A stretch of DNA of 64,000 nucleotides, from positions 21,056-85,055 of the forward strand of contig WBMZ01000173.1 of assembly GCA_013400975.1 (NCBI GenBank). The letters are read 5' to 3'. The translations under genes and the position numbers were made by a program. Positions 24,563-38,834 of this stretch are shown here, piece by piece (position 1 is the first letter of the stretch; the number at the start of each line of letters is the position of its first letter). The notes beneath the pieces were generated by a model. It searched no databases, was not told the origin of the DNA, and saw only the letters and a program-made list of their open reading frames with translations. The stretch comes from Atrichornis clamosus (lineage: Eukaryota > Chordata > Aves > Passeriformes > Menuridae).

Positions 24563-27500
24563 CTAGAAGAGAAGCTGCAGGCTGATATAAGCAGGTTGGC
24601 CTCAGGATGTGGATTACCTTCTCTCAGAGCACTGAAGAGCCCAAAATGTTAGGAATTTGTTAGTTGAGACATGCTTTCTCCCCTTAAAAAGCCCTGCAGC
24701 TGGTGGGGATAGAATGCACCTCTCTGTCCTCTAATGCAAGGGGTAAAATTAACCACAGCTTTTGAACTGCACCCAGCTGAAGTGCCGAGAAGCGAGGGGG
24801 GACCGTGCTGGCCAGCCCCCACCAGCCCCACTGCCAGCCCTGCATCTCCTGAGTCACTGACAGGGCCTTGGTGAGGTCCCAGATGTACCTATTGGATCAG
24901 CAGGCCAAATCCAGGGCCAGTGGGATGCTGTGCCAGGTGTACGTGCAGCAGAGAAATGACTCTGGAGCTGCTGGTCACATGGGCTTGAGTCTCTGTGTAG
25001 CAATCAGCAGACGGAAAGCAACGGGGCTCACACTAGACACAGAGTGCCAAGGAAGTCCCAATAATTGGAATTTTATTTCATTATTGTTTTCTGACACATT
25101 CTGTTCGCATTTCAACTTGATGGATGGGGAGTGTAATCACGCAACCTCAAGAGGAGCTGATGCTCTGACAGGATCTCATGTGGGTTCATCCAGCGAAGGA
25201 AGAGTGAGTGAAAAAAGGCAGGATACAGCTGACAGCTAAAACAGCCCTCTAGGAAGAAACAAATACAAAAATAATAGCAGCCCCGCAAAATAACTAGGTA
25301 TGTCATAATTTTGCATTAATCTCTATTTTTTTTTATTTTATTAGCAAGATTTTCACTAGTAACAATTCAATCTAAGCTTTGTATTCAAGAAAGGAAATGT
25401 CTCCATCATCTCCTCTGATGTCTCCCCAGAGAGAAGATTAGAAGATTAACTGTGTCAGGTGACACCAATCCAGCAGCAGGGAATATAATTTTGCACATTC
25501 AAAGAGAAAATGGGGGAGAAATTCCAGCTATCTCCAAGAAATGTGAACCTCACCAGTGATAATTGCTGGCTCACAGGGAAAACATTTTATGCAAATGTGC
25601 AGATATAGAGTAAATAAAATAAGATCAAAGACTTGGAAGAGGATTTATCTTAAAGAAGAAATGAATTGAATCTCAGTAGCATTTTTGTCCTGTCTAATTT
25701 ATAAAAGGTTGCATTCTCTGGGGAGGAGTTAAGAGAGGCAACTGAAATGACGTAAGGAAACAAAAAGCTACATCTGGAAGACAAAACTGGCTTCTGACCT
25801 GCCACAGTTCTTGCTCACAATGTCTCCTGACACACTGAGCCAAAATGAGCCTCCCATGGCACTCAAGTGAGATGCATTTGAAGAAGGATGGAAAAAAGCA
25901 CGACAGAATGAGCCCAGCTTTTGGCATCTGCTGACAAACGTGAGTGGCACTTGGCTGTCCAGCTTTGCAAGAGTCACCCAGCACAGGGGACATAGGCCAA
26001 AACTCTTTTTCCATCAATACCTGGTAGATTTTCGTGCTGTAATTATAGTTATTGGGAGTTCCCTCTGCAGATGTTTCAGGTGTTACTGCCTTTACTGTCT
26101 CACAGTGAACATAAAACGCCAAAAAAAATTATAAGATTCAATCTGATCTTGCTGCATTTGGTTTCAAGGGCATTATTGCTGTTTATTTTACTGGGATTGA
26201 GCCTTGCACAGATGAGCAAAGCTGCATTTGCTCTGTACAGATCTGGTAGAAAAAAGTGTCGAGCCCTGAATGTAAATATTACAGTATCATGTGTTTGGTT
26301 TGAGGAGAAGGTGAGAGCCTTGCAAACTTGATTTGTCAGCTGCAAAAATAGCACTCAGGCAAACAGATGGTCTCTGCAAGGAGGGAAGTCTTAAAAAGGT
26401 TCACAGATTAATGAGCTCTGCCAGGTTTTTAGTGGTTCCTACCAAAATTCCTATAAATCAGTCTAACTGGGCAGGGAGGAGGTGGAGACGAGAGGAATCG
26501 ATAACTTCCCTAGACAGCTTGTATATCCAAGGTTAGCTGACAAAGGCTTCAGAGCTGGAAAATCTCGAGAGCAATTACAGAAACACAGTGTCATCCTTTA
26601 AGAAGGCAAAAGCCCAGTGTTCATCATGTACTATCAGTGCTCTGGGGACTAATTGCAGCTGCCTGTGACCAAGGATATCTGTTTGGTGATAAAGGAAGAT
26701 GAGGTGTCAGGCACACTGAATTATTGGCTTGTCCTGGGAACTCTGAAATTTGCTTTGAGGGACTGAGAATATCCTCTGCCCACTGCAGGGCAGAGAGAGA
26801 CCACAGCTTCACTATCTTTATTAGAAGCAGCCCTAGACAGCACATGACTAAGGCAGAATATTTACAACAGCTAAACACAGTCCTACCTTCAGACAAATGA
26901 CATTTCATTTCCATTCTCATCTCCAAGACTGTCTCCCTGCTCAGTGTTATGTCAAGCATAGCAAGATGCTTTCACCAAGCTGAAAATAAGATGTCAAAAT
27001 GGTCACTGGTCAAGGTTAGCCACAACAGGTAACCAAGGGATCAGGGTTTCATGCCAAACTTGGAACAGGAGTAAACTACGCTTTTAGGAATGACTAGCAA
27101 CAGAAAGAGAGCACCAGATAATCCTCCAGGTGATCATCTCTCTAGCTGATTTTCTTTAGCAAATCTTCTGCTGAACCCACAATGAGTGCAGGTCTGCCGT
27201 GCTAGGAGATAGAATTGATTAAGAAACTGATAATGGAATCAGAGTTGAACAGTAGGGAAAATTACACATTAGGGTATCTATGACGTTTGTAAGGTGGTGC
27301 GCTCTACAACCTGCTTTCATTTGCTTTTCTGCAAACATCCATCACTGGTGTTTGACAGCGGGAATGATCTGGGAGGAGTTTCCATTCTTTGTCATTTGGA
27401 GACGCCTCCGTTGTACAATAAACACAGTCACAATTAACGGAAGGGGTGACCTTGTTGGCAATTTCTGAAAAGAGGGCAAGACTCCTTGGGAATAGTGAAT

Positions 27501-30500
27501 TAAGCAGATTATTACCACTTAAGTAACCTCTGTAAGTCATGTTGTGGGTGAGGCATGTTGCTGGGGTAAAAGGAAAGCTTGTTTGTGGCTGCTCAAACAG
27601 CACGTAACTACTGTTTCCAAAACGTTGTCTTTAAAAACAGGGCTAGATTTGGTTTCTGATATTCATGTTTTTCACTACAAGCACCTCCAGCTGTCTCAAG
27701 AAGAAATTCAAGACCACCTTGGTGTGGTCAGACTGTTGGGTTTGGGGTGGAAAGCCTGGGCAAAAATGCAGAGCAGGGGCTGCAGCACCTTGGAGTTAAA
27801 TCAGGATGACAATTTGGAGTGCTGCTTGCAAACAGGAAAGTCTCGATTATGCTAATTTACTTATTGTTATTTAAAAAAAGATAAGAGAAAAAATTTATGT
27901 TTCCATTCAAAGCTCACAAAAAGTGTAAGAACGTTTGCTCTTCTTTCTTATTAAAAGTCTGAATGTATGGAAAATTATTTTTGTGGGACAGGCTTATTGT
28001 GTGCCTGGCACTGTTCTCTTGAGGTTTTGGACAGGTACAGCTGCTGCAGGACTGCTGGAAATGGGGCATTAAGTGCGTGACATCCTTTCACTTGACCAAA
28101 ACCTCTGCCTTAGTGTTCTAAAATGCTGCAGCTGGTCCAGAAGTGTCCTTTGGACACTCGCCAGCCTGGTGCATCTCTCTGCATCACCAGAGAGCTGCAG
28201 CAGCTTTGTGATTGCTTGGTGTCCACCTGGCTGCTCTCTGGTAAGCTCCAATCACTTCTGTGACTGAAATACCTTACAACCATTCTTAAGACACTCAACA
28301 GTCCAGCAGCAAGTGCTTCTTTCAACATATAAGCAAGTGTCCCAGCCTACTCTGGGAGCTGGAGGCATTCAGGAAGCCCAGATCAAACTTTTTATGCTTT
28401 AAAACTGTAGAGACAAGCTTCCTTGCAATTTCCTAATTTGATACATGAACATGCTTTTTCCTTCTTCCTCTCCAATTCTCATCCAGGGAGAATGTGGGGA
28501 CTGATTTCTCCCACTGCCATTTCTGCACAGAGACATCATAACCTCACTGGAGTGGAGTGGTGAGGCCAATCCCGGGATCTTCACCTGCAGTTAAACAAAC
28601 CTGAGAACTCTCATCTGAGGGCAGAGCCAGGGTCGTTTCTGCCTCTCGCCATTCCCTGGGGAATGTCTCTCACAGTTCTCAGTGATGCCTTGTCCCCACT
28701 GTGCCTTTACTCCCCTTCAGCACAAACCAAAATTTCTGCATTATCCCAGATCCATTCCTCATCAATCACTTTATTAATCCACAGAAATGACAGGAATTAG
28801 TAGTAGCAGGTGAATGCTTGCCTCCGAAGATGTGGTTTACAGCTAATCAACAGGGCTGGCACATAAAATCATCATTATGCTGCACAGAGCAGATCCAGAT
28901 GTGCTGAAGGGCCATCCCCAGGCCATCACTGCAGCAGCTAATGTGTACTAATCAGGGATCCTGGCCTTCTTGAAGTACTGTATCAGTGTATAGTTAGTAA
29001 CACTTTATTGCAATATTATACTTAAAAGTTCCAAAACCTTGTTCATGACGAGATGTTAAACTTGCATGGAATAGACCAGAGAAGCCCAAAGGCTGCAGAG
29101 CTGAAAATTAAACCACTATTGATAGTTTTTCTCCTTTAATTTAGAAAGCACCAGAAGCCTGAGAAAGCCAGAGAAATTCATCTTGCAGCAGAGCCCACAT
29201 CTAAGGAAATTCCATGTATGGCCAAATGTCAAGTTGTTGCCTTTGCAAAGGGCAGTGTGGCAATCGTATTTCCATTTCGAGGGAAGTTTTTTCCTTTGAG
29301 CTGAGTTTTTCAGTGGTGGAAGAGGAGGGAGAGAAAGCAAAGTGAGCTTTTCCTTTCAGCACACATACATTCAGAAATCTGGCTGCTCATTTTTTAAAGG
29401 TCATGACTTCCTTCCCTGCTCCTCCCTGGGGCACAGCCAGGCCAACCACACCTTTGCCACAAGTCCTCCCCTCCTAAGGTGTCCCTTCTTCGTCTGTGAG
29501 GCTCCTCGGATGAAAGTTAAGCCCTTGGAAAGGCACGTGGTGTTGCCACTGAAATAGCCAAGACACCCACCCGCCCACTCAGCCATCTACAAGTGGAGTT
29601 TGACCCAGTGCTTTCATGTCAATTAAATGTTCCTTTTTACTGCTGTTTCCTCAAGAAACAAGATTTGCACAGTTGCTTTGGCAATAAATCCTCACCCCAC
29701 TGGCTAGTACTGAGCAACAATGAGGTTTGCAGGGTGTTAAAAGTTTCTGCAGTTTCCAGAAAACATCTGAGATTCTTTATAGGGAAGAGATGGGACTGGT
29801 TGAAGGCTTCCTGAGAAGAGGCAGGCGGCACTGTGACCTGGTCAGTGCGTGTGGCCAGGCTGGCCATGCAGCACACACGGAGCCCCAGAGCTGGCCTGCA
29901 CGTGCCACCTCTATCCCTGCCAGGGGCACAGGCAAGGTTACACGGACACAGGAGGAAGGTGAGGATCCAAAAAGGAAGGATGGAGTGCCGGACAGTACTG
30001 CAGTGGGGCTGCTAGAGAGGCCGTGGGGATCTGCTGTCATGTGCTGGGAATGCTAGAGAGAACCTGGGATGTGAAAAAATTAGGGAGCTGCAAGCCAGTG
30101 TTCATTAGCATGGCAGGGGTTCAGCATCTGCTCCCAGCAGCCAGCCTGTCCAGGGCCCACTGCCCACAGACTCCCTGCACACAGCAGGGCTGTGCTGGCC
30201 CTCAGTCCCTGTAGGGCTCAGGCCCTTCAGGAGGAAGCTCAAAACACATCTCTTTGTTTCTCGAAGTCACCTTTATCATCTTCACCTTCCTCCTCGACTT
30301 TCCTGCCTCCGCTGTCACCCTCCTGCACCACACAGGGGAGAGAGGCACAGCTTTCCCAGCTGTGAATCCTCCTCCCTGGCCATTTCAGTACTTTGCCAGG
30401 TCATCATCAATCTCAGAGGAGAGCCCCCAGCTCTCCCTGTTCTCCTTTCCATTTTCCCTGCTTGCTGCTATTTATTACTCTGTGGTATTTGGGGGAGGAA

Positions 30501-32689
30501 TGCAGCCTGTCCCAGGGAAAGGGTTGCTGCCGCCAGGCTCAGCAGGCTAAGTTTAGTTCCTGGCTCTGCCAGGGATTGCCTCTGTAACACTAATCAAAGA
30601 TTAGATTTCTCCCTGCCTCAGTTTCCCTCTGTAGATAGAAAAGTGTCCTCTTGTAACCTGCCTGAGGTGGGAGCTGGCTTATACAACTTGTTCACACTGC
30701 TCCTGTCCCTGGAGCTCCTGCCCTGGCCGAGATCTCGGGGTACTTCTATAATCAGTACAGTCATGTTATGTTTTCATTAAAGGTCTTGTTGTTATACTTT
30801 TGATATGAAACATAAAAATACTAACTACAGCTTAATTATAATTCTTCACATTATGATTTTTTAATTTTGCATGCAGTTTCATTTAAATTGTAATTCTCTA
30901 AGAAATAAAATTACTCTGGGATTGCTCTCACAATTCCATATATTGATGTGAGAGCTGATGTGGCCACAGACAATCCGTCAGTCTTAGAACCCTTCCCATG
31001 GGTTTCCCAGGAAGAAGTCAGTATTTGGAGGTGTGACCAGGGCTACTCTCTCTGTTGTAGGAATGAAATGATAAGAGTCTGTGAACAACAAGAAAAGAAA
31101 ACTCTCTGTGTATGAGCTGAAGGCTCGGCTTGATGCCGTCTCTTTAAAAAATTGCTCAAATGATACATTAAAAAGCAAAGCTCTTGTATCACATACATAT
31201 TTCATCTGCACCTTGGAACTGTAATTAATGGCACAGAAGGCTTCATCTGACAAGCTGTCCTCGGGGCAGACTTTTTACTTCTATCTACATCAACAGTGCT
31301 CGCTGCTACTGTTTCCCTTGGCAAAACTCCTCAGCTTCACCCCGCTCCATAGCAGGAAGGCAAGCAGATGTGAGGCTAATCCACGTTTCTCTCTCCATTG
31401 ATGAATACTTCCCTCAGATACAATAGGACTAAAGAGAATAATTTTTCAAAGATGGAAGAAGACACATGGAGACACACACAGCAGGAGGTGAAGAGAAAAC
31501 TCCTGTTTGTAAAGCCTGCCTGCTGTGTGAAATGGTCAATGCTAATTCAAACTGAATACGATCGAAATGAAACACCCAGGGCCAAATTAGTCCCTGGTGC
31601 AGCACCAGTAACCCAAAGGCAGATGATTTGATTTCACTGAACTTATGCCAGGAGTGAACTTGACCCGCGGCGTTACGCGGTGTCCAACAGTACAGCCAAG
31701 AAACCTGAAATACATCACAGGCATCCAACAGGGGTGTTCTGGCTGTGGCCAGTGTTCCAGTGCATGTCTCCAGTTCTCAGTTCTTGAGCACTGTCATCCC
31801 TGATAACCATTTCTGGTGGTCATTTTCCCCATCATTTTCACAATAGTGATGGTCATTTACCTTTGTCTTTATGAAAAGGTTGCAGAGGCTGTCCAAAAAT
31901 ATGAGGAACAATAAAGCAATTTGGTTTCTGTACCTACCAAATATTGTATTTTTTTCTAAAAAATTTAAATGAGAAAAAAAAGAAAAATAATGAAAAAGAA
32001 GTGGTAACCTTTGTGGAAGATCTGCCTGATGTAATGCATGCTCATACAATGTGTACTGAATCCATCACAAAGCAAGTCAGCTTGCAGCAGGATGGAGATG
32101 CACTGGCATTAACTCTGGAAGAACGGAGGTGGTGTGAACCATAGGATCCCAAAGGCTTTCAGACACCGATTTATAGATCTTAGGTTATGCGCAGGAAAGA
32201 ATTTATGTTTGGCTTTCCCCTTGTTTTTTGTGACACGTAAAAGCTGCGGCTGCTGAGCCTGGTTTCTCTGTTTGAGCGGCCGTGCCGTGCTGCAGTGTCA
32301 CCCAGCAGCTCTCTGCAGGGGCACGTGCCATTGTGGCAGGGTCGGTTTCCAGGCTCAGCCCAGGCTGTTTGCACAGACTCCTCTCCTGCTTGTTCAGGGC
32401 CTGGCAGCCACCCAGCACCTGGACAAGAAGGACTGAACTCAGTGGGAGCTTTGCCATCAGCTCTCAGGGTACTGGGCCAATACCAAATAGTAGGTAATAC
32501 TTCCAGCCTGGTTAGAGACCCTGTTCATTCCCCTGAGCACTTTTAATGCCCAAAAGTGGAACTTCGTGTATGGTGTTCTGGCTCTAAGGTTTATCCTGCT
32601 GATCATCTGCATTTGTATTATATTGAGCTATTTCATCTAGGGTCTGGCAGTAGCTAACACTGTTATCTCTTCTTACCAGTGACTCAGAT

Positions 32690-32712
32690 ACACACACATA
32701 CACACATACACT
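32690..32712. repeat. (CA)/(CACACATA) simple repeat
   Basis: A short CA-rich tract directly before the CR1 fragment. Confidence 0.75.
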
Positions 32713-32830
32713 GCTGGGTTGGATGGGGCCCCGAGCAATCTGGTCTAGTGAAAGGTGTCCCTGTCCATGGCAGGGGGATTGGAACTAGATGATCTTTAAG
32801 GTCCCTTCCAACTTTAACCATTCTATGATC
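32713..32830 (+). mobile_element. CR1 LINE 3'-terminal fragment
   Basis: The text GGTTGGATGGGGCC..GAGCAA, CTGGTCTAGTG, GGTGTCCCTG, AACTAGATGATCTTTAAGG, TCCCTTCCAAC and CATTCTATGATCT is a near-complete CR1 3' UTR in sense orientation. It is 5'-truncated, as is usual for CR1, and follows a (CACACATA) simple repeat. No reverse-transcriptase sequence is present. Confidence 0.9.
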
Positions 32831-34254
32831 TATAAAATCTCAGCTGTGTGATCGTTCTGCAAGCTCAAACTATGAGATTTTATAAAACCATAGTCAAAAC
32901 TTGGCTTTTTATCTGCCTCTCTTTCTAGATTGCATCTGGGTTTAATTTGGCTTTTGTATCTTCCAAAGAAGAATTTAATTATTTTGGGTTACTTATACAC
33001 ACCTTGTTATCCACTACCTACATGTCTTTTACTACATAACTTAATACTGCAAAATACTGCTTCATGCTTGTATCTACAGCCTTAGAAATAGTTCTTTTAT
33101 GAGCAGCATCATTGATTTTATCAGTGCTAAATGTTGCAAGATACAAAACATACAAGAACGAGGGAAACAATCAAACCTTGAAATTTTGACACTCATATAG
33201 ATACTAGATGTTTCCAAAATGATTCTCAAAGCATGGGCACTAATACAATTCCATGGTTAGGTGACACAGGTTATTAAATCAGTGAGGAAGAACACGTAAA
33301 GGAGACAGACACATCAATATTGGACATACGGAGCTTAGAAGACAGTGAAGTAAATCAACAGAAACACATGATTTCAAGATAGAAAAGGCCATTTGAGCCT
33401 CGTACCCAAAAGCTGCAAGAACTAAGAGTTGTCATTCTCCCAGTCAACCACCTTGTGCTGGGGAGAAATGAAGATGTAGGAAAATAATGGACTAGAGGCA
33501 GTGACAAACTATAAGAACTTTCTTCAGAGTTCAAAGTCTCACATTTTTATAGATAAGTGGATGCTGCCTCTGGCCAGCCCAGGGATGCTGGCCTTGCAGC
33601 TGGAGAGTCAAGGAGGTCCCTTGCATGGTGCACAGAGGAAGAGGCCCCTTGGACTGGGGTAGAGCCTTGAGAGAGCCCTGTCACTGCCCTTACCTCCTCA
33701 GGCTTGGCACCACGGAGCGATGCAGGCACTGTGCCTGCTTCTGAGGGGACCAGAGGTGCTCATACCCTAGCACAAGCTGCCCACCGCAGGCCTGGAGGGA
33801 GCTGGAAAGGAGACCCCACCAAGCCAGATCCTACTGTCTTGACTGACTCTTAGAGGGTGATTTATCATTTTACATCCATGCATTAGGGTCAGAGCATCTC
33901 TGCAAATGCAGCGTCACCTGTAGAGTCATCAATGTCTTGTGAGGATGGTGTGGGAGAGGCAGGGCTGGAGCCCAGTGGTAGCACGGCCCCACACAACCTC
34001 CCGGAGCAGGTTCACCATTCAGCCCAACGCCACAGGCTGCTGAAATGGCAGGACAGCAGCTGGATCTGCTCATCTGGTGGGTGCCAGTGATGATGCCGGT
34101 GGATCTGGTGACAGGATTCATCTCTCTCCACGTGGGCAGGGGATTTCTCTGCCCTCTCCTCCTCTCCTTGCTGCACTCACCCCACCTGTGTCATACACCA
34201 CCACACACTCCTGCTCAGTCCCTCTATCACCTGCTGGAAAAGAGCAGCAACGCC

Positions 34255-34365
34255 GGTGTGATTAAAGATAATGAGCTGCTGATTAGCACTGGAAAACATA
34301 ACTGAAAACATTTCATTTCAATTGCCTTCCTTGTTGAGTCAATTAATATAAAACACAAAGCCTCT
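34255..34365. promoter_or_regulatory. Candidate homeodomain-rich enhancer
   Basis: AT-rich sequence with AAAGATAATGAG, GATTAGC and GTCAATTAATAT motifs. The cluster suggests homeodomain binding. Inference only. Confidence 0.22.
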
Positions 34366-35029
34366 CAGCTGTATTACCATGCCTGCTTGGCTCAAAACAC
34401 TTCGACTGAACAGGTTTGTGATTCGTATTTGTGTTGACTTGCACCTGCCATTAGCATAACAAAAGAGACTAATAGCACCTTTCAGATGATTCCCAGTGAT
34501 GCAGCTACTCTTTGGGCTATGACCCACTTGCTGTGGGGATCCTTGAGCTGCAGGCAAGGTGCAACACAGTCCTTATTCCACAAGCACAAGACTTCCTGGG
34601 TAAGCCATGCTGAGGAGAAATGTCCACGGACCACCTGCTCTACGGTATTTAGATTGGGCTTCATACAGTGCTGTGGTATCTGTCAGCTGCTTGAGGAGGC
34701 TTTGTTCAGGAGGTCTGTGAAAACCTTGGCTGTAACATTAAGGAGGGTATTTTTGATCCCAGACTGATGGTTTGGAAAGTTCAGAGCCATGTTTTAGTCT
34801 GAAAGCAGCATTGCAATCAGTAAGGCCATGAAAGCAGAAATAAATGTTCATATTTGCCAGATGACCTGTTTCTCTAGGTATGCTCTGAGTTTACAAACGG
34901 TTTGTAAACCCTGTAGACATATCTGAGTGCCCTCTCCTGGAACATGATGGAGTTGCTGTTGCATTCTCTCAATAGGCTGAACGTTAGACCTATGGAAATG
35001 ACATTTTTTGCTATTTAAGTGTTGTATCA

Positions 35030-35145
35030 TGTATACAACATATAACACACATATGTAATATATAGATATATTATGTATATAGTACAAAAATATAACCTTT
35101 ATGCTATATGTGTAACATACACTGGCATATACATATATGAGCCAA
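35030..35145. repeat. AT-rich (TATA/CATATA) low-complexity tract
   Basis: About 115 bp of TA-dominated sequence with several small palindromes (GTATAC, ACATATGT, TATATATA-like, CATATACATATATG). It is likely to melt or form small cruciforms easily. No gene function is seen. Confidence 0.6.
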
Positions 35146-35690
35146 AGACACAAATACCTGAATTTTCTGCAATTCTAAGAAAATGTTTATAATTGATTTA
35201 CTTCTTCATGCAACAGTTCACAAATATACCTGCTCTTTTTGCAGCTACAAAAATTATCATTTTACTAGATTTACTGAAAAACGTTTCAGTACCTGGCAGA
35301 GACACACCCATCCCTAAGCTACATTCCCCCTCTCACCTATACACTACATTATTCATAGTAATGACTGAGTTAAATCAAGGATACACATAGATTTATTGTG
35401 CTTTCTCAAATTGCCACCTATTTTTAAGCAGTTTCAGCAAAAAGCATGCACAGAATATGACTCTGTAAAAAATTAAGTCATTAATACAAGGGAGTTTAAC
35501 CAAAAAAGAATTTGATGTTTTTATAAATGTTAATTGTTTGGAGAATATTGCACTAGTTTCTGTCTAATTTCACTTTTCAGGAGTTCCTTATAACCAGGTG
35601 AAAAGACATCATCAAGAGCAGCAAAGTTTCATAAATTTATTACTAATCATCATAGTTCTGTGCAGGTATGAGCTTTTCTTTTGGGCAATT

Positions 35691-35806
35691 CAGAATCATA
35701 GAATGGCCTGGGTTTGAAAGGACCTTAAAAATCATCTAGTTCTACCCTTCCTAAAATGGACAGGGATGCCTTCCACTAGACCAGGTTGCTCAAAGCCGCA
35801 TCCAAA
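35691..35806 (-). mobile_element. CR1 LINE 3'-terminal fragment
   Basis: AGAATCATAGAATGGCCTGG, AGGACCTTAAAAATCATCTA, and later GGACAGGGATGCCTTCCACT and ACCAGGTTGCTCAAAG, form the reverse complement of the CR1 3' end. It is 5'-truncated with no coding remnant. Confidence 0.9.
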
Positions 35807-38800
35807 CACCTGTGGAGCAGAAAGGCTGGGTTTAAACCTCACATCGAAGTATCTGGCCTAGTTTTGACTACCGTATTAAAGTGTTTAGTTTGTCTCCAGT
35901 GTGGGAAAGAGGATGTGCAGTTAGTAATTTAGAAGGCTCATTAGGTTTGCTCCATATTCACTATTACATTGGCCAAGGTCTTTAGGCACCTGAAAGTGTC
36001 TTGCAACATCTCCTGCAAACAGATTGACACCTCTCAGTAGCACTGGGCAAAGCAATAAAACTAATCAAATTCATTATCCCTCCTTTATGTTGGTATTACT
36101 CCATTAATTTTAACAGCCTCCCTTGACACACGGAGGTAAAAAGGAACACAAGATGCCTGCTTTGCTATTTTTGGAAGCTGACTTTAATACACAAAGGTCA
36201 GAAAAGCATGTGTGGGTTTATTTAAACACACTTCTTTTTTTTTTTAAACCTTCCAAAATTTTTTATTTACAATAACTTATTTTAAGGCATTTTACTGAAG
36301 AAAGAACCTAAAGCAGATATATTTGCTTTAACAGAAAAGAGCGTCATATTTTAAAATTAATACAGGAAACAATTCAATGAGAATTAGGGGCCTGGCTGTG
36401 TCTTAGGTTTATTTTAAAAATTGGCATTGATTCTACAGGAACTACCACAAGGACAAATTCACCAAAAGAAGCAGGGATGAGCTGCAATCATTCATTCCCT
36501 ATTAACGGAGGCAGGGATGCTACAACCATGGGGTGGGAGAGCAGATGCAGCCCTTTCCCTGCTGCCACCTACACCACAGGTCTGCTGGGAAAGATCCTTG
36601 GTGTCAACTGATGCTGTGAACATTGATGAGCTGGGAAGGGACAGGACACCATGGTCACACTCTGAGAGCCTAAAGGATTTGTCACAGAGGACTTCTCCAT
36701 GGTTAGTCATCCTTACAGGAAAAAAAACAACCAAACCAAACCAACCAACCAACCAAGCACACACAAAATACCCAAAACCAAAAAAAACCAACCCAAACCT
36801 CTCAACTGTGTGGAAATGTTGTAAGTAGCATATTTTAAACAAGGAACACTGTGTAGCAGTGTCAGCTTGTGGGATCACAGCAGGGGTGGTTTTTCCATGT
36901 AACATGGGAGAAATTGCTGTAGTCACCAATGTTATGTCCAGCTTTTCCCTCTGCAGGCTCAGAAAGACTGAAAAACATCCCATGATCTACCAAATGGCTG
37001 AAAAAACCTCTGCTGACTGGTAAACAGGCTGGCTCATTCCAGTCTCTTGTCTAATCAAACTAATCTCTCAAGCAGATAGATAGTAATCAAAAACCCAGCA
37101 TTCTGCTGTAGCTGTGAGGAGCTACTCTGCAAAGAGGGGCTGGACTGAGATTAAAATGGGCCAATCACCTCTTCTGGGCAATATCACCGGAATCAGCAGG
37201 GAAAAAGAGTGAACAGGTAGAAATGTACAGCAGGAGAAAAATATGAGTGGGCAGATGTAAGCTCCGTGAGCTCATTAAGGGTGAAGATGTTGGCCTGCTG
37301 GGAAATTATTGTCCACTTTATGTCTTGATATCAGAAAGAAATTAACTAGAAGAGCCAAGGCAGTTTTAGCATTTCAGCTACTTAATTATGCCTTTTAAAG
37401 TTGTCTTTGAAGCCACAGAGCGAAGGATGAATGAAATGCTCTCTGAAGGTCCTTATAAGTCATTCCCTTCTCTGATGGCAATAATAATTACCTTGTCTTA
37501 CATCAGTAGGAGTGTTCCTTGTGAATCCCCATACTCCTTGAAAACATTTCCAGCAGGGCAGGCTGAGATAATGATGTGGGTAATTAGAGCTCTGTCTGCA
37601 GGGTGCTGGAGCTACGGTGGTCAGCTGTGAACGGCCCTCCTGGGCAGAGCATCCCAGTTTCATCTCCCAAGGCTTAGGCCAGATGAGACAATCCTGCAAC
37701 TGAGGGAAAGTCCTGCCCAAATGATTTGACTCCTCCTAGGTGTGTGGACTCCAAGGGAATTTTCTTCCTTATTGTCGGCTGCAGACAAAATGGTAGATGA
37801 GATCTTTGTTAGATTTTAACCACTAGAAAACACCATTACTGTCCTTCAGTCTGTGCACTGCGTGACGCATCACACAAGCTGCTAATGAATATCCTGACTC
37901 TATTTAAACACTGAAACCTATCCACTAATGGCCAATGTCAAAAGAAAACACATAAAAAGGCAGTGGTATCTGAGCAGCATTTTTGTGTCACTGATGTTTC
38001 ATCTGGCATTTGCAGAGCGACACTGCCCAGAAATTGCATCCCTGGAGCACCTGCACCTGTGGCAGCAGCAGCTCTGGTGGAGCAGCAGGCAGGCAATGGC
38101 AGATTGCAATGGGACTTTCCCTGCCAGCACCTGACATAGGCATGAATAATGAAGGGATTCATTAATCATTTACAGAATAGCTGTTCCTGTGGATTCATCA
38201 GTATTACAGATTCATGTTGAAGTCTTTCTCTTTTGATCTCACTGAGCATTTTGCGTTTGGAAAGGTCATGCTGTCCCTAGGATGGAACAAGTCACAGCAG
38301 GAGAGGGTTTTGCAGCCGTGGCTCAGCCACTTTGGGATCCCTGCCCTAGCTCACAAATCACAGCACTGGTCCACGTACATCCTGGCCATGAACATAAATG
38401 GACATGCACTCTTCAAATAACAAGAAAATGTGAAAAGAAGTGAAAAAATAATATTAAAAATGTAAAATTTAAAAGTTATTTAAAATGTAATTATTCCCCC
38501 CATCCATCTCTGTTCAGTGCTGTCTTCCGAGTGCAGCGCTTCCTACTGCTCTCCCAGCACCTCGACTCCCTTCCTCCGTCCATCCCTCATCCCTCAACCC
38601 ACACCCAGGGAAGGACACAGCTAGCCAGAACCCTCCAGCTCCACCTCAGCCCTCCTTCACATACAGCCCCCTGCACCGCCCTGGGGCCCAGACTGGCCTC
38701 CCGTACTGTCCCCATCTACCCTGCCCGCCTGCCTTGCCATGCTCAGAGCTGCCCTGCCTGTGCTCCCTGCCTGCCGTGCCCGTGCTCCCCGCCCCCCTCC

Positions 38801-38834
38801 CTCCCCAGGCCCATGGCTGCCCTGCCTGTGCGGC
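35807..38834. other. Intergenic, no gene seen
   Basis: Holds the AACC simple repeat. Near 37863-37870 there is a TGACGCAT element beside GCTAATGAATAT. A 163-codon frame (36492-36983, minus) reads straight through the simple repeat and is rejected as a gene. From about 38530 the sequence becomes pyrimidine- and GC-rich towards the minisatellite. Confidence 0.6.
36719..36799. repeat. (AACC)n-type simple repeat
   Basis: AACCAAACCAAACCAACCAACC-like repetition with A runs. It is strand-asymmetric, similar in type to the tract near 2.1 kb. Confidence 0.85.

Larger units (their letters stand above)
20961..32689. other. Long intergenic stretch, no gene seen
   Basis: Mixed composition. A G-rich patch at 21488-21531 and the quadruplex motif at 24538 stand out. 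Frames of 139-142 codons near 22 kb and 25.9 kb are not recognisable. No LTR or CR1 was seen apart from a doubtful fragment at 23.7 kb. Confidence 0.6.
32831..35690. other. Intergenic between two CR1 fragments
   Basis: Contains the AT-rich tract at 35.0 kb and a possible enhancer block at 34.3 kb. No gene was recognised. Confidence 0.6.

Noticed and set aside
36492..36983. 163-codon minus-strand frame
   Set aside because: Its middle is the translated AACC simple repeat and there is no recognisable domain.
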